Source: Chitinophaga agrisoli
GTDB lineage: Bacteria > Bacteroidota > Bacteroidia > Chitinophagales > Chitinophagaceae
DNA length: 64,000 nucleotides
Assembly (NCBI RefSeq): GCF_008386695.1
Contig: NZ_VUOC01000002.1
Location: 1,666,481-1,730,480, forward strand
Direction of reading: 5' to 3'
A model generated the notes under the pieces. That model saw only the letters and a list, made by a program, of their open reading frames with translations, was not told the origin of the DNA and ran no database searches. Of this stretch, positions 32,684-41,781 are shown one piece after another; the stretch's first letter is position 1; every line of letters starts with the position of its first letter. A program made the translations under genes and the position numbers.

Positions 32684-34141
32684 TTAATTTGGATATCCGG
32701 GATTTTGTGAGAGATGATCGTTTAACAGGATCTCGCTTTGCGGTATTGGCCATAGTAACCAGTTGCTGCTCCAAACGCCTCCTTTCTCCGGCGTTACAAC
32801 ACTCATGATGGCATCTGCCTTACCCGCACGTTTCAGATCAAACCAGCGGTGGCCCCATTCTGTGAAGAGCTCTACCTGGCGTTCATGCAGGATAGCATCC
32901 AGCAGCGCCTCTTTGGTGGCTGCGGTTGTACCGCCTAATCCTGCACGGGTGCGGATGGCGTCCAGATCGGCTTTTGCGCCGGTGAGGTTGTTCAGCTGGG
33001 CACGCGCCTCTGCACGGATCAGCAGCACCTCTGCCAGGCGGATGATCATACAATATTCCCCTGGCCCTGTGGGCAATTTATACTTCTTCGGGTAATAGTA
33101 TGTGTGGGTAGGAACAGTACCAGTGGCGGCCACATCATCTACGCCTACCCAGGCGGCAAAACGCTTATCCCCTGTTTCAAATGCATTGAGCAGGCGGGTA
33201 GATAAAGACACTGGCCTGAATACATCCGGGGGCGCTCCGGGTGTAAGCAGGTATACCTGCGGATCACCCAGGCTTATACCCGCTCCTTCTGAGATGGGCG
33301 CCATTTGCCAGATAGCCTCCTGGCTGTTGGGCGGAAATGCGTCCACAGGATCTGCTGCCAATGCATAATGGCTATCACCTAATACGGCATCCGCCTGTTC
33401 TGCTGCATGCTGCCAGTCTTTCAAGTACAGGTATACCCGGGCCAGTAAAGCAGCAGCCGCCTGTTTATTGGGCCGGCCTTTATCCGTGGTGGTTTTACCA
33501 TTCCCATTTTTATAATCATCGCTCAGCAATTGCTGCGCTGTCTGCAGGTCTTGTACTATCTGTTCATACACCTTTGCCTGCGGGCTGCGGGTGAGCGTAT
33601 TATTGGCATTGTAATCCGTGGAAAGCGGCATGGGTACATCGCCAAACAGGTTCACCAACTGCAGATATAAAAATGCCCGCATTAACCGGGCTTCTCCCAG
33701 GGTCTGGTTCTTTACATCCGCACTCAATGCACCGGCGGCGGTAATGCCTTCTATAGCGGCATTGCATACATAGGTTTGCTGGTAAAGGCTATTCCAGATC
33801 GCGCTCACCAACCCTGTATTCTGTAATGCATTCACATAAAATGGCTGGCTGGTATTTTGCGGCGACCAGTTCTGCAGCTCATCCGCGTACTGGGCCATAT
33901 AGTAACCGATGCTACGCTCGCCGCTGGCGATGCCGCCCCTGGATATCACCTTGCTGTATATACCTGTAAGTACGGCCAGGGCAGATTTATCATCATCGTA
34001 TGCAGAACCTTTGGTAATGCCGGTAATGGGCGGATCTACCTGTACAAAATCCTTACATCCGGTAATGCCGGCTATGCATAGTATGCAGAGGGCAATGAAA
34101 TATCGATGTATAATAGATGCTGTTTTATAATAGCGTTGCAT
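32684..34141 (-). CDS. susD: SusD/RagB-family lipoprotein (locus 2)
   Basis: 485 residues from the ATG at 34139-34141; the reading frame extends to 34273 but the extra residues run into susC and precede a normal lipoprotein signal (CILCIAGITGCKDFVQVDPP). SusD signatures: ARLMRAFLYLQLVNLFGDVPMPL, EVLLIRAEARAQLNN, RTRAGLGGTTA...LHERQVELFTEWGHRWFDLKRAGKAD, and the end WPIPQSEILLNDHLSQNPGYPN. Its start is 10 bp after the susC stop. It pairs with the STN-type SusC. Confidence 0.95.
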   Translation of the reverse strand: MQRYYKTASIIHRYFIALCILCIAGITGCKDFVQVDPPITGITKGSAYDDDKSALAVLTGIYSKVISRGGIASGERSIGYYMAQYADELQNWSPQNTSQPFYVNALQNTGLVSAIWNSLYQQTYVCNAAIEGITAAGALSADVKNQTLGEARLMRAFLYLQLVNLFGDVPMPLSTDYNANNTLTRSPQAKVYEQIVQDLQTAQQLLSDDYKNGNGKTTTDKGRPNKQAAAALLARVYLYLKDWQHAAEQADAVLGDSHYALAADPVDAFPPNSQEAIWQMAPISEGAGISLGDPQVYLLTPGAPPDVFRPVSLSTRLLNAFETGDKRFAAWVGVDDVAATGTVPTHTYYYPKKYKLPTGPGEYCMIIRLAEVLLIRAEARAQLNNLTGAKADLDAIRTRAGLGGTTAATKEALLDAILHERQVELFTEWGHRWFDLKRAGKADAIMSVVTPEKGGVWSSNWLLWPIPQSEILLNDHLSQNPGYPN

Positions 34142-34151
34142 GTTCTTCTGT

Positions 34152-37100
34152 TTATAAGGTGATCTGAAAACCGGCGGTATAATAACGTAGTGGCGGCATA
34201 CGGGTGCTGCTAAGGCTTTCCGGATCCGTATTCTTATAACTGGAGATCGTGAAGAGGTTCTGCCCTTGTACATATACCCTTATATTAGCCACCCGCAGCC
34301 TGCTTAATACCTGGTGCGGCAACTGGTACCCGAAAGACAGGTTCTGCAGGCGGGCATAAGTGGCCTTACTAACGGCGCGTGTACTGGTGCGGGCTAATAT
34401 CTGGGAATAAAATTGAAGGGGGCTCTGCGTATAACTGCGTACATCCGTTATATCGCCCGGTTTCTGCCAGCGGCGCAATGCTTCTACCGTAGCATTATAC
34501 CTGAACCCCGGCGGGAATACCATCTGCTGTCCGAACGCATTCTGCCCCATCCTGCTGATGAAACTGAAATTCACATCCAGGGAGAAGCCTTTGTAATACA
34601 GGGAATTCAGTAAACCGCCGGAATATTTAGGCGTAATGTCTACCAGCTCCGTCATATCTGTAAGGGCATTAGGAGTTGAGGTGATATTGCCTTTGCTGTC
34701 ATAGAAGGTATATACGCCTGTTTGCGGATCAACCCCTGCGTATTTATATAACTTATACATGCTTACGGACTTACCTATCACAAATCCATTCTTATCGGAA
34801 GATTTGTCCAGGTCAGGGTAGGCAATCAGTTGATTACGGTTGGCGCTGATGTTAAAGGACGTACTCCAGGTGAAATCCTTTGTTTTGATATTAACCGTCC
34901 GTAACACGGCTTCTATGCCCTTATTCTGAATAGTGGCCGGCGAGTTACGCGTAATGCTGCCAAAACCGGTTACCTGTGACAGATCATATGGCAACAGCTG
35001 ATCAGAAGAACGGTTACGGTACAGGTTCACCTCCAGTGATATACGATCTTTCAAAAAACCAAGCTCAATGCCGGCTTCCAGTTTTTTATTCAGCTCCCAA
35101 TGCAGATCCGGGTTATACAGGCTGGTTGGCACCAGGCCCTGGTTACCCTGGTAAGCATTACCAAAGGAATACAGATCATAGAATAAATAATCCCTGATCT
35201 GGTCATTACCAGTGGTACCAAAGCTGCCTCTTAATTTACCAAAGCTCAGGAAAGGCAGGTTATTCTTAATAAAAGCTTCTTCTGTAAAGATCCAGGTAGC
35301 GCCTACTGCGCCAAAGAAATGGAATTGTTTGCCGGGACCAAACCTGCTGGAGCCATCATAACGCCCGGTGAGGTTCAGGATATATTTATTGTTCCATGCA
35401 TAATTGAGGCGGCCAAATAACGCATTATAGTTGTAGAGCGTTTGCGAATAGCTATCTACATAGCTGCTATCAGCAGCGCCTGGGTTTTCCAGCAGGGCCT
35501 CATTGCTGAACCCAAAAGCATCTATGGCCAGCGAGTTAGTTTTGGTGCTCTGGAATGTAGCGCCCACCAGGGAAGACAACACGCCTTTACCCAGGGTAAT
35601 GGTATAGAGGGCCTGGGGCTCTATAGACCAGGTGCTGTTATTAAATGTGGTGTATGAGCTGCTGTTCTTCGGATTCAGATCCAAAGGGCTGAAGAAGGAA
35701 AGCGGCGTACCCAGGAATTCGTTAATGGTGGAAGTATTATAGCCTAATGAAGTTTTCAGTTCCAGGCCTTTTAAGGGGCGGTAGCTGATCACGGCATTGC
35801 CTATGAGATTATTTGCCCGCTTTTTATAGCGCTTCTGCAGATCCTGGTAGGGATTGGACCACTGGCCATTTGCCCAGTTCAGTGTTCCATCCGCATTAAA
35901 GGGATCCGGCGATACGGGCGGGTTATTGAATAGATAAGCGGCGAGGTCTGTGGCGTGTATATTATTGAAGGAATACACATAATCGCCGGACAGCTGCACG
36001 CCTACTTTCCGGTTGGCTGTTTCCGTATTAGTATTGAAATGCAGGTTAGCCCGCTGATCAGCGCCGCCGCCTGGCTGCACGGATGTTTCACGATGGTAAC
36101 CGCTGCTGATGCGGTAGGTGGTACTGTTGGCGCCACCGGCAATACTGATCTGCGCATCTGAGGTATGGGCCTTCCTGTCCAGCAGCTGCTTAGACCAATC
36201 TGTATAACGGGTGGTATCCCATGTGCCGTTAAGATCATAATCATTGGGCAGTATGGGCATTTTATCATTTGCTTTTGCTTCGTGCCGCATCTGCATATAT
36301 TGCTCCAGATTCAGCATCCTGGGCGCGGTAGATGGCTTAGAGAAACCGGAATATACATTCACGTCTATTCTCGCATTCCCAGGTTTTCCCTTACGGGTGG
36401 TGATCAGGATAACACCATTTGCACCCCTGGATCCATAAATGGCGGTGGCGTCTGCATCCTTTAGCACATCTACGCTTTCAATATCCGCGGGATTAAAATA
36501 ACTCAGGAAATTACCGCCACTCAAGGCCTGGTTGAGCATGGTGGGATTCAGCTGTCTGGAGGGATAAGGCACCCCATCTATGATATACAGGGGATCGTTA
36601 CCTGCAAAGCTATTGATGCCCCGGATATTTACGCGGATCGATGCGCCCGGCAAACCGGCATCCTGGGTAATGACCATACCCGGAACGCGGCCCTGTAAAG
36701 CCACCAGCACATTACTCACCGGATTTTTGCGGATGTCCTCTCCTTTTATCGTAGTCACATCACCGGTATTAAAACGTTTGGTGGTTTTTCCATAACCTAT
36801 TACCTGCACCTGATCAAGATCGTTAGTGGCCGGGCTTAGGACAATGGTCATAGCAACGCGCGGATTAGCTTTGGCGGTCATTACATTATAGCCGGTGTAA
36901 GTGATCACCATCGTATTGTCTTCCTGATCAGAGCTGATCTCGAAATAGCCGTTTGCATCTGTTTGTGCGCCGCGCCTCGTACCCTTTATCATTACCGTAG
37001 CGCCGGGCAAAAGGGTTCCGTTAATGTCTATCACCCTTCCACGGATAAGGACATGGGGCCGCAGGCTGCCGGTATCTGCAACATTTGGCGGCGTAACAAG

Positions 37101-37469
37101 TGTTGCGGTCACCGGCGCCTTTGTTATAATAATGATGTTGTTCCTGATCTCGTAGCGCAGGCCACGATCCTTCAGCAACTGCCCAAGCAGCTCTTCCACC
37201 AGCCGGTTCTTTACATCGATGGTGACCGGAGCCGCATGTTCTGCAACGGCGGGGCTCAGCAGGAACTCCTGCCCCGTCTGGGCCGTCAGCAGTTTACACA
37301 CCTGCGTGAGCGGCGCATTTTTCACTTTCATTGTTACCCGCTGTCCAAAGCCGGTAGCACTTACGTGCAAGGCTCCCACCAGCATCAGCACCATGATTAA
37401 CTTCATAATCATCAGCGTTTTAATAAGCGAAAGATTTCGCATACCTTTACCAGGTACAATACAGTTCAT
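34152..37469 (-). CDS. susC: STN-containing SusC/RagA TonB-dependent transporter (locus 2)
   Basis: 1105 residues. After a signal peptide (to about 45) comes an STN (secretin/TonB N-terminal) domain about 45-120: VTMKVKNAPLTQVCKLLTAQTG and LRYEIRNNIIIITK. Then a carboxypeptidase-D-like domain (RGRVIDINGTLLPGATVMIKG), TonB-box-like region DLDQVQVIGYGKT, plug (DPLYIIDGVPYPSR, DVLKDADATAIYGSRGANGVILITTRKG) and a barrel ending YYTAGFQITL. STN-type transporters signal through a FecR anti-sigma factor to an ECF sigma factor; both are encoded just upstream (37681-38892 and 41023-41649). Substrate unknown. Confidence 0.96.
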   Translation of the reverse strand: MNCIVPGKGMRNLSLIKTLMIMKLIMVLMLVGALHVSATGFGQRVTMKVKNAPLTQVCKLLTAQTGQEFLLSPAVAEHAAPVTIDVKNRLVEELLGQLLKDRGLRYEIRNNIIIITKAPVTATLVTPPNVADTGSLRPHVLIRGRVIDINGTLLPGATVMIKGTRRGAQTDANGYFEISSDQEDNTMVITYTGYNVMTAKANPRVAMTIVLSPATNDLDQVQVIGYGKTTKRFNTGDVTTIKGEDIRKNPVSNVLVALQGRVPGMVITQDAGLPGASIRVNIRGINSFAGNDPLYIIDGVPYPSRQLNPTMLNQALSGGNFLSYFNPADIESVDVLKDADATAIYGSRGANGVILITTRKGKPGNARIDVNVYSGFSKPSTAPRMLNLEQYMQMRHEAKANDKMPILPNDYDLNGTWDTTRYTDWSKQLLDRKAHTSDAQISIAGGANSTTYRISSGYHRETSVQPGGGADQRANLHFNTNTETANRKVGVQLSGDYVYSFNNIHATDLAAYLFNNPPVSPDPFNADGTLNWANGQWSNPYQDLQKRYKKRANNLIGNAVISYRPLKGLELKTSLGYNTSTINEFLGTPLSFFSPLDLNPKNSSSYTTFNNSTWSIEPQALYTITLGKGVLSSLVGATFQSTKTNSLAIDAFGFSNEALLENPGAADSSYVDSYSQTLYNYNALFGRLNYAWNNKYILNLTGRYDGSSRFGPGKQFHFFGAVGATWIFTEEAFIKNNLPFLSFGKLRGSFGTTGNDQIRDYLFYDLYSFGNAYQGNQGLVPTSLYNPDLHWELNKKLEAGIELGFLKDRISLEVNLYRNRSSDQLLPYDLSQVTGFGSITRNSPATIQNKGIEAVLRTVNIKTKDFTWSTSFNISANRNQLIAYPDLDKSSDKNGFVIGKSVSMYKLYKYAGVDPQTGVYTFYDSKGNITSTPNALTDMTELVDITPKYSGGLLNSLYYKGFSLDVNFSFISRMGQNAFGQQMVFPPGFRYNATVEALRRWQKPGDITDVRSYTQSPLQFYSQILARTSTRAVSKATYARLQNLSFGYQLPHQVLSRLRVANIRVYVQGQNLFTISSYKNTDPESLSSTRMPPLRYYTAGFQITL

Positions 37470-37524
37470 ACTCTTTGTACATTTAGGGATTTACGGAAAA
37501 TGTTTCAAGGCATTTGTAAGCGAT

Positions 37525-37562
37525 CCCGCCACAGCGGGTTTCGACGGCAATCGGAACCCGCT
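37525..37562 (-). promoter_or_regulatory. Overlapping alternative hairpins before susC (locus 2)
   Basis: AGCGGGTT at 37533-37540 can pair with AACCCGCT at 37555-37562, or its GCGGG core (37534-37538) can pair with CCCGC at 37525-37529. The two stems share bases, so only one can form at a time. They sit 56-93 bp before the susC ATG, downstream of fecR. This could be an attenuation or RNA-processing element. Confidence 0.35.
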
Positions 37563-37680
37563 ATTTTATGCAGGGATTACATGTTGGTTGTAATCTTTTA
37601 CATAGACTCCTGTTGGTTGGTTGATTAATTAAATAATCCTGGTTGATTTTTGATCCCGACGATTTGCGGTCTTCCGGCTA

Positions 37681-38892
37681 TTATTGCCCCCTTCCGGGAA
37701 AGACCGTTACTTTATTTCCTTCTATTTTAAAGTGCACTTCTCCTGTTGCTGCTATAGCATCCAATAACTCCACTGCAGATTCTTTTCTCGACAGAATGCC
37801 CTCGAACTGTATGCTGTCCACATTCCCTTCATAGGTAACGGTCATATCGTACCAGCGGGCCATTTGGCGCATAATGCTTTTAATATTGGTTTTACCGAAG
37901 CTGAATTTTCCTTCTTTCCAGGCCACCACTTCCTCCATGTCTGGATGGCTGATGCTGAAATCTGCTTGCTGGCCGGACAGGCTGGCCTGCACACCGGGCG
38001 CTACTACTGCGTCTGCCGCGCCAGCGCGTACTTTTACCGCGCCTGATAATACCGTAGTGCGGATGGCTGCTTCATCGTGGTAGGCCATCACGTTAAACGA
38101 GGTGCCCAGCACCTGTACGTCTACCCTGCCGGCTTTTACCATAAAAGGTTGGGCGGCGTTCTGTGCTACTTCGAAATATCCTTCACCTTCCAGCTCCACC
38201 GTACGGTCATTACCGGTAAATGCAGTGGGATAGCGGAGGGAAGAAGCTGCATTGAGCCACACCTTTGTGCCATCCGGCAGGGTAAGCCGGAACTGGCCGC
38301 CGCGCGGCACGGATAATTTATTATACTCTATAATGCTGCCGCTGCCCTGGTAGGCAATAAGACCACTATCCAGCTTTACTATCTGTACGCCGCCTGCATT
38401 GGCCACCTGGCCTTTAGCGGCATTATCCAGTATGATCTGCTGCCCGTTTGCCAGGGTAAGCATGGCCCGGTTACCACCCGGCGCCAATGGCTGCGCAACG
38501 GCTACTGCCGGCGATTTTTTTTGTGTGCGGAAAAAGAGGATGGTGCCCGCCCCGAGTATTACAAGCAGTGAAGCCGCAGCTAACCACCTGTAACTCCGCC
38601 GGGAACTTATGGGCACCACCATTTGTTGTTCCTGTCCTATGAAACCCTCCTGTGTTATTGAATCACGGAGAAATTGCAATTTTTGAAAGATACCCGCGGC
38701 CAGCTCCTTATCATACACCAATTCCTTATCTGCCGCCATTAAAAGGGACTCATGCACCGCCGCCAGGGCCTGGCGGTCTTCATCCGTGGCGTCGTTGAGC
38801 AGCCACTGCTGAAAAGCCGCCACTTGCGTTGCTGCTACCGTTTTTCCGGTAGCCAGTGCTTCAATATGCGCTATTGCCCCTTGTAAGTTCAT
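37681..38892 (-). CDS. FecR-type anti-sigma factor
   Basis: 403 residues from the ATG at 38890-38892; an open frame reaches 39057 but the added residues are unlike the family. Cytoplasmic N-terminal part about 1-115 (HIEALATGKTVAATQVAAFQQWLLNDATDEDRQAL), one membrane helix near 126-145 (RWLAAASLLVILGAGTILFF), then the periplasmic FecR domain (YNKLSVPRGGQFRLTLPDGTKVWLNAASSLRYP, RTVELEGEGYFEVAQNAAQPF) and a C-terminal STN-interaction domain (FSFGKTNIKSIMRQMARWYDMTVTYEG). It should hold the ECF sigma factor inactive until the STN-SusC binds substrate. It is 211 bp upstream of susC. Its partner sigma gene lies 2.1 kb upstream beyond an opposite-strand gene. Confidence 0.94.
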   Translation of the reverse strand: MNLQGAIAHIEALATGKTVAATQVAAFQQWLLNDATDEDRQALAAVHESLLMAADKELVYDKELAAGIFQKLQFLRDSITQEGFIGQEQQMVVPISSRRSYRWLAAASLLVILGAGTILFFRTQKKSPAVAVAQPLAPGGNRAMLTLANGQQIILDNAAKGQVANAGGVQIVKLDSGLIAYQGSGSIIEYNKLSVPRGGQFRLTLPDGTKVWLNAASSLRYPTAFTGNDRTVELEGEGYFEVAQNAAQPFMVKAGRVDVQVLGTSFNVMAYHDEAAIRTTVLSGAVKVRAGAADAVVAPGVQASLSGQQADFSISHPDMEEVVAWKEGKFSFGKTNIKSIMRQMARWYDMTVTYEGNVDSIQFEGILSRKESAVELLDAIAATGEVHFKIEGNKVTVFPGRGQ

Positions 38893-39122
38893 GTGATATC
38901 GTACTAAAGACGGTGAGTAATTCCGGATTTTCACCCAAGATGTAAAAAATTTAAAAAAAAGTTCACAATTGCCGGTAAATGACGGCGTAATGGCATCACA
39001 ATGAACTGTTTCCGCAGCAGGTTCCCTATTTTGTGTTATTGTTTGCCCGCAACGCATATTCGTTCTTTATAGTGGAAACCCATTCTACTTATTACACCCT
39101 TGTACCCTAAAAACACTCCCGC

Positions 39123-40955
39123 ATGAAACAAATGTTACTTATTCACCTGTTCCTGTTGTTATCCATAACAGCGCTGGCGCAGCCTGCCGGATATACGCCC
39201 GGCGCCCAGGTATGCTGGAGCTTTAACGGCCGGGATCATGGCTATTTTAAAGCCGCAGGCAATGGCGAAAGACATATCCTTATCTCGTTCACCGGCGATG
39301 GGCAGAGCAATTGCAGCAATTATCAAAACGAAAGCCCTCAGAAATGGCTGAACGATGCCGGTCTTAACTGGGATGGCCGTACCGTGCGCGCCCCCGGTGA
39401 CACCGTGGTATGGGAGATCTTTACTATCCCCAATAACTCCGGCACCTTTATGGCCGCCTATGCGGCAGACATCAATTATTTCTTTGCCCATATTGCAGCT
39501 ATCGACACGTCAGATCATAGTAAATTCCATATAGAAGGGCTTAGTGGCGGCGTAGGCCGGCAGTGGGGCTTTATGACCAATTTACAGGATCATAACAGTC
39601 CCTACCGCAATATCTTCTCCACCACCATCAGCCAGTCTACTCCCTGGCTGGGGCAGGAAGCGCAGATGACGGCCTATAGCGTGGGCAGGCGGCACTGGGT
39701 ATGGTATGGCGCAGCAGACTCCCTGCACCTAACGCCACCCGCCGCTTCTATTGCTTTATATAACCTGCTGAATGGCAGCAAACACCTGACGGTGCAGGCA
39801 GGCACCGGCCATAACGGCGATACCTGGGATAGCTGCATGTCCCTGAACGGGGCTGATACGCTTACCAACCGCTGGTTATGGATGGTAGCCCGCACTGATA
39901 GCGCTCCTGAGCAGCCCATCTGTTATCCCGGCGGCCCGGAAGGATATGTACCGGGGACCCAGGTAGTTTGGCGGTTCAATGGCCGCGATCACGGCTACTT
40001 CCGTGCTGCCGGCTGCGGGGAAAGACATATCCTGGTAAGCTTTAATGGCGACACCGTCATTGACAGCACCAATTACCAGGAGGCGTCTCCCCAGAAGCTG
40101 CTGGATGATCTGGGCATCAACTGGGATGGTAAAACAGTGCGGGCACCCGGTGACACCATCCTGTGGGAAGTGTTCTCCATCCCTTACAACAGCGGCTATT
40201 TCCTCCCTAACTATGCCAATGATATTGACTATTTCTTTACCCATATTTACCCAACGGATACTACTAACCATGACCTGTTCCATATCATAGGGGTAAGCGG
40301 CGGCGTAGGCCGTATGTGGGGTTATATTACCAATGACCAGTCGCATAACAGCGCTTACCGCGATCTGTTCTCTACCACCATCAGCGTGGCTACACACTGG
40401 TTCTCCAGCTATGCCCCCCTGGCGGCCTATAGCATTGGCAGGCGGCATTGGGTATGGCATGGGGCAGATGACATGAGCGGCACTAATCCCCCCGCTGCCT
40501 CTACTGCCTTATATACGGCGCTGAATGGAGAAAAACATCTGACTATGCAAGCCGGCGCGGGGCACGATTACACAGTGGTAGACAGCGTTTTTAGCCTGGC
40601 CGGTACAGATACCAGTACCAACCGGTGGTTATGGATGGTACGGCCCACCGCTTCCGGTGCGCGTACTATGTACAGCGGCAAACAACCAGTTCCACCAACC
40701 ACCCCTCTGGAGCAGCAAAAGGCTTTCCGCCTGTATCCCAATCCTGCGGTGAGCCAGCTTACCATGCAGCTACCCTTACCACAGGCTGTTTATACTATAA
40801 CGGTAACGGATATGAGCGGTAAGGTGTTCCGGGTGCTTACTCGCATACAAGGGCCTGTTTACCAGCTGGATCTATCTTCACTGCCGCCAGGCATTTACAT
40901 CCTGCGGGCAGCAGGCGGTGGCGCTCAGTGGCAACAGTCATTCATTAAACAATAA
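39123..40955 (+). CDS. Secreted protein of two tandem hydrolase-like modules with T9SS tail
   Basis: 610 residues. Signal peptide 1-19 (ending LAQP). Two copies of a module of about 250 residues: PGAQVCWSFNGRDHGYFKAAGNGERHILISFTGDG and PGTQVVWRFNGRDHGYFRAAGCGERHILVSFNGD. Each has a GxSxG elbow (IEGLSGGVGRQWG; IIGVSGGVGRMWG), a GRRHWVW block, and a late His (AGTGHNGDTW; AGAGHDYTVV), consistent with an alpha/beta-hydrolase fold. The end is a type IX sorting domain (RLYPNPAVSQLTMQL to the last residue). No named family was recognised. It is the only plus-strand gene between the ECF sigma gene and fecR. Confidence 0.8.
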   Translation: MKQMLLIHLFLLLSITALAQPAGYTPGAQVCWSFNGRDHGYFKAAGNGERHILISFTGDGQSNCSNYQNESPQKWLNDAGLNWDGRTVRAPGDTVVWEIFTIPNNSGTFMAAYAADINYFFAHIAAIDTSDHSKFHIEGLSGGVGRQWGFMTNLQDHNSPYRNIFSTTISQSTPWLGQEAQMTAYSVGRRHWVWYGAADSLHLTPPAASIALYNLLNGSKHLTVQAGTGHNGDTWDSCMSLNGADTLTNRWLWMVARTDSAPEQPICYPGGPEGYVPGTQVVWRFNGRDHGYFRAAGCGERHILVSFNGDTVIDSTNYQEASPQKLLDDLGINWDGKTVRAPGDTILWEVFSIPYNSGYFLPNYANDIDYFFTHIYPTDTTNHDLFHIIGVSGGVGRMWGYITNDQSHNSAYRDLFSTTISVATHWFSSYAPLAAYSIGRRHWVWHGADDMSGTNPPAASTALYTALNGEKHLTMQAGAGHDYTVVDSVFSLAGTDTSTNRWLWMVRPTASGARTMYSGKQPVPPTTPLEQQKAFRLYPNPAVSQLTMQLPLPQAVYTITVTDMSGKVFRVLTRIQGPVYQLDLSSLPPGIYILRAAGGGAQWQQSFIKQ

Positions 40956-40971
40956 CACGGTGATCCCATAG

Positions 40972-41004
40972 AAAACAAGGGCTGGTCTGTTGGCCGGCCT
41001 TTTG
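40972..41004 (+). terminator. Stem-loop between convergent hydrolase and sigma genes
   Basis: AAAACAA and GGCTGG on the left can pair with CCGGCC and TTGTTTT on the right, giving 13 pairs with a small bulge and one G-U pair. It is 17 bp after the hydrolase stop and 19 bp before the end of the convergent sigma gene. It could serve both directions. Confidence 0.5.
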
Positions 41005-41022
41005 TTTTGGCCATATGCAAAT

Positions 41023-41649
41023 TTATTGGAGCAGATCCGCGCAGCAGCAGAGGATAATGAGCAGGTTGTAATGTACGCCATGCCGGCCCAGGTGATCGCG
41101 CAGGGCAGCAATGGCCTGCTGGAGGGATTTATGTATACCGCCTACGGACATGCCCATCTCGTCTGCTATTTCCTGGATGGTCTTATCATCGCGGGTGCGC
41201 AGCTCAAAGATGCGGCGCTGCTTTTCCGGCAGGGCAGCCAGGGCGGCACGGGCAATGGCCTCGTACTGGTCTGTAAGCAGCTTATCGTCCGGGCTGTAAT
41301 GGTGCGGCTGCACAAAATCCCGTTCATAACCAGCCTGTTGCTGCTGGCGGGACTGCCGCGCACGTAGAAAATCGTTGAGAGCGTTACGGGTAATAATGAA
41401 GATGTAATTTTTGAACGAGCGAACGGTGATAAGGGTCTCTTTCCGTTTCCATACCTTCAGGAATACGTCCTGCCCTATCTCCTCCACATCCTGTTTTTCT
41501 GGCAGGTATACCTGTAAATAGTGCAATACCAGGGGGCTGAAAAGCTCATACAGGCGGGAAAATGCTTCCCAATTGCCGGCTGCTACATCGCCCAGCAGCT
41601 CTTTTTCCTGTTCTCCCGTAATTGTGGTATAAGTAGGTTGCACTGTCAA
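41023..41649 (-). CDS. ECF RNA polymerase sigma-70 factor
   Basis: 208 residues if started at TTG (41647-41649); a GTG two codons later (41641-41643) is equally possible, and no ATG lies in frame nearby. Region 2: FSRLYELFSPLVLHYLQVYLPEKQDVEEIGQDVFLKVWKRKE. Region 4: ARAALAALPEKQRRIFELRTRDDKTIQEIADEMGMSVGGIHKSLQQAIAALRDHL. The sequence fits the Bacteroidota ECF sigma factors that pair with FecR. The fecR gene lies 2.1 kb further along on the same strand. The hydrophobic Cys-rich end (LLIILCCCADLLQ) is odd for a soluble factor. Confidence 0.92.
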   Translation of the reverse strand: MTVQPTYTTITGEQEKELLGDVAAGNWEAFSRLYELFSPLVLHYLQVYLPEKQDVEEIGQDVFLKVWKRKETLITVRSFKNYIFIITRNALNDFLRARQSRQQQQAGYERDFVQPHHYSPDDKLLTDQYEAIARAALAALPEKQRRIFELRTRDDKTIQEIADEMGMSVGGIHKSLQQAIAALRDHLGRHGVHYNLLIILCCCADLLQ

Positions 41650-41781
41650 ATCGGGTAAATATAGCTAAAAAATACCCTAATACAAAGGTCGGAGGTCATC
41701 AGGCTAAATAGATGACATGAAAGTACCAAAAAAGAATGCCGGCTGCTGTAGCAACCGGCATATGGTGATTGATATCGCTTG

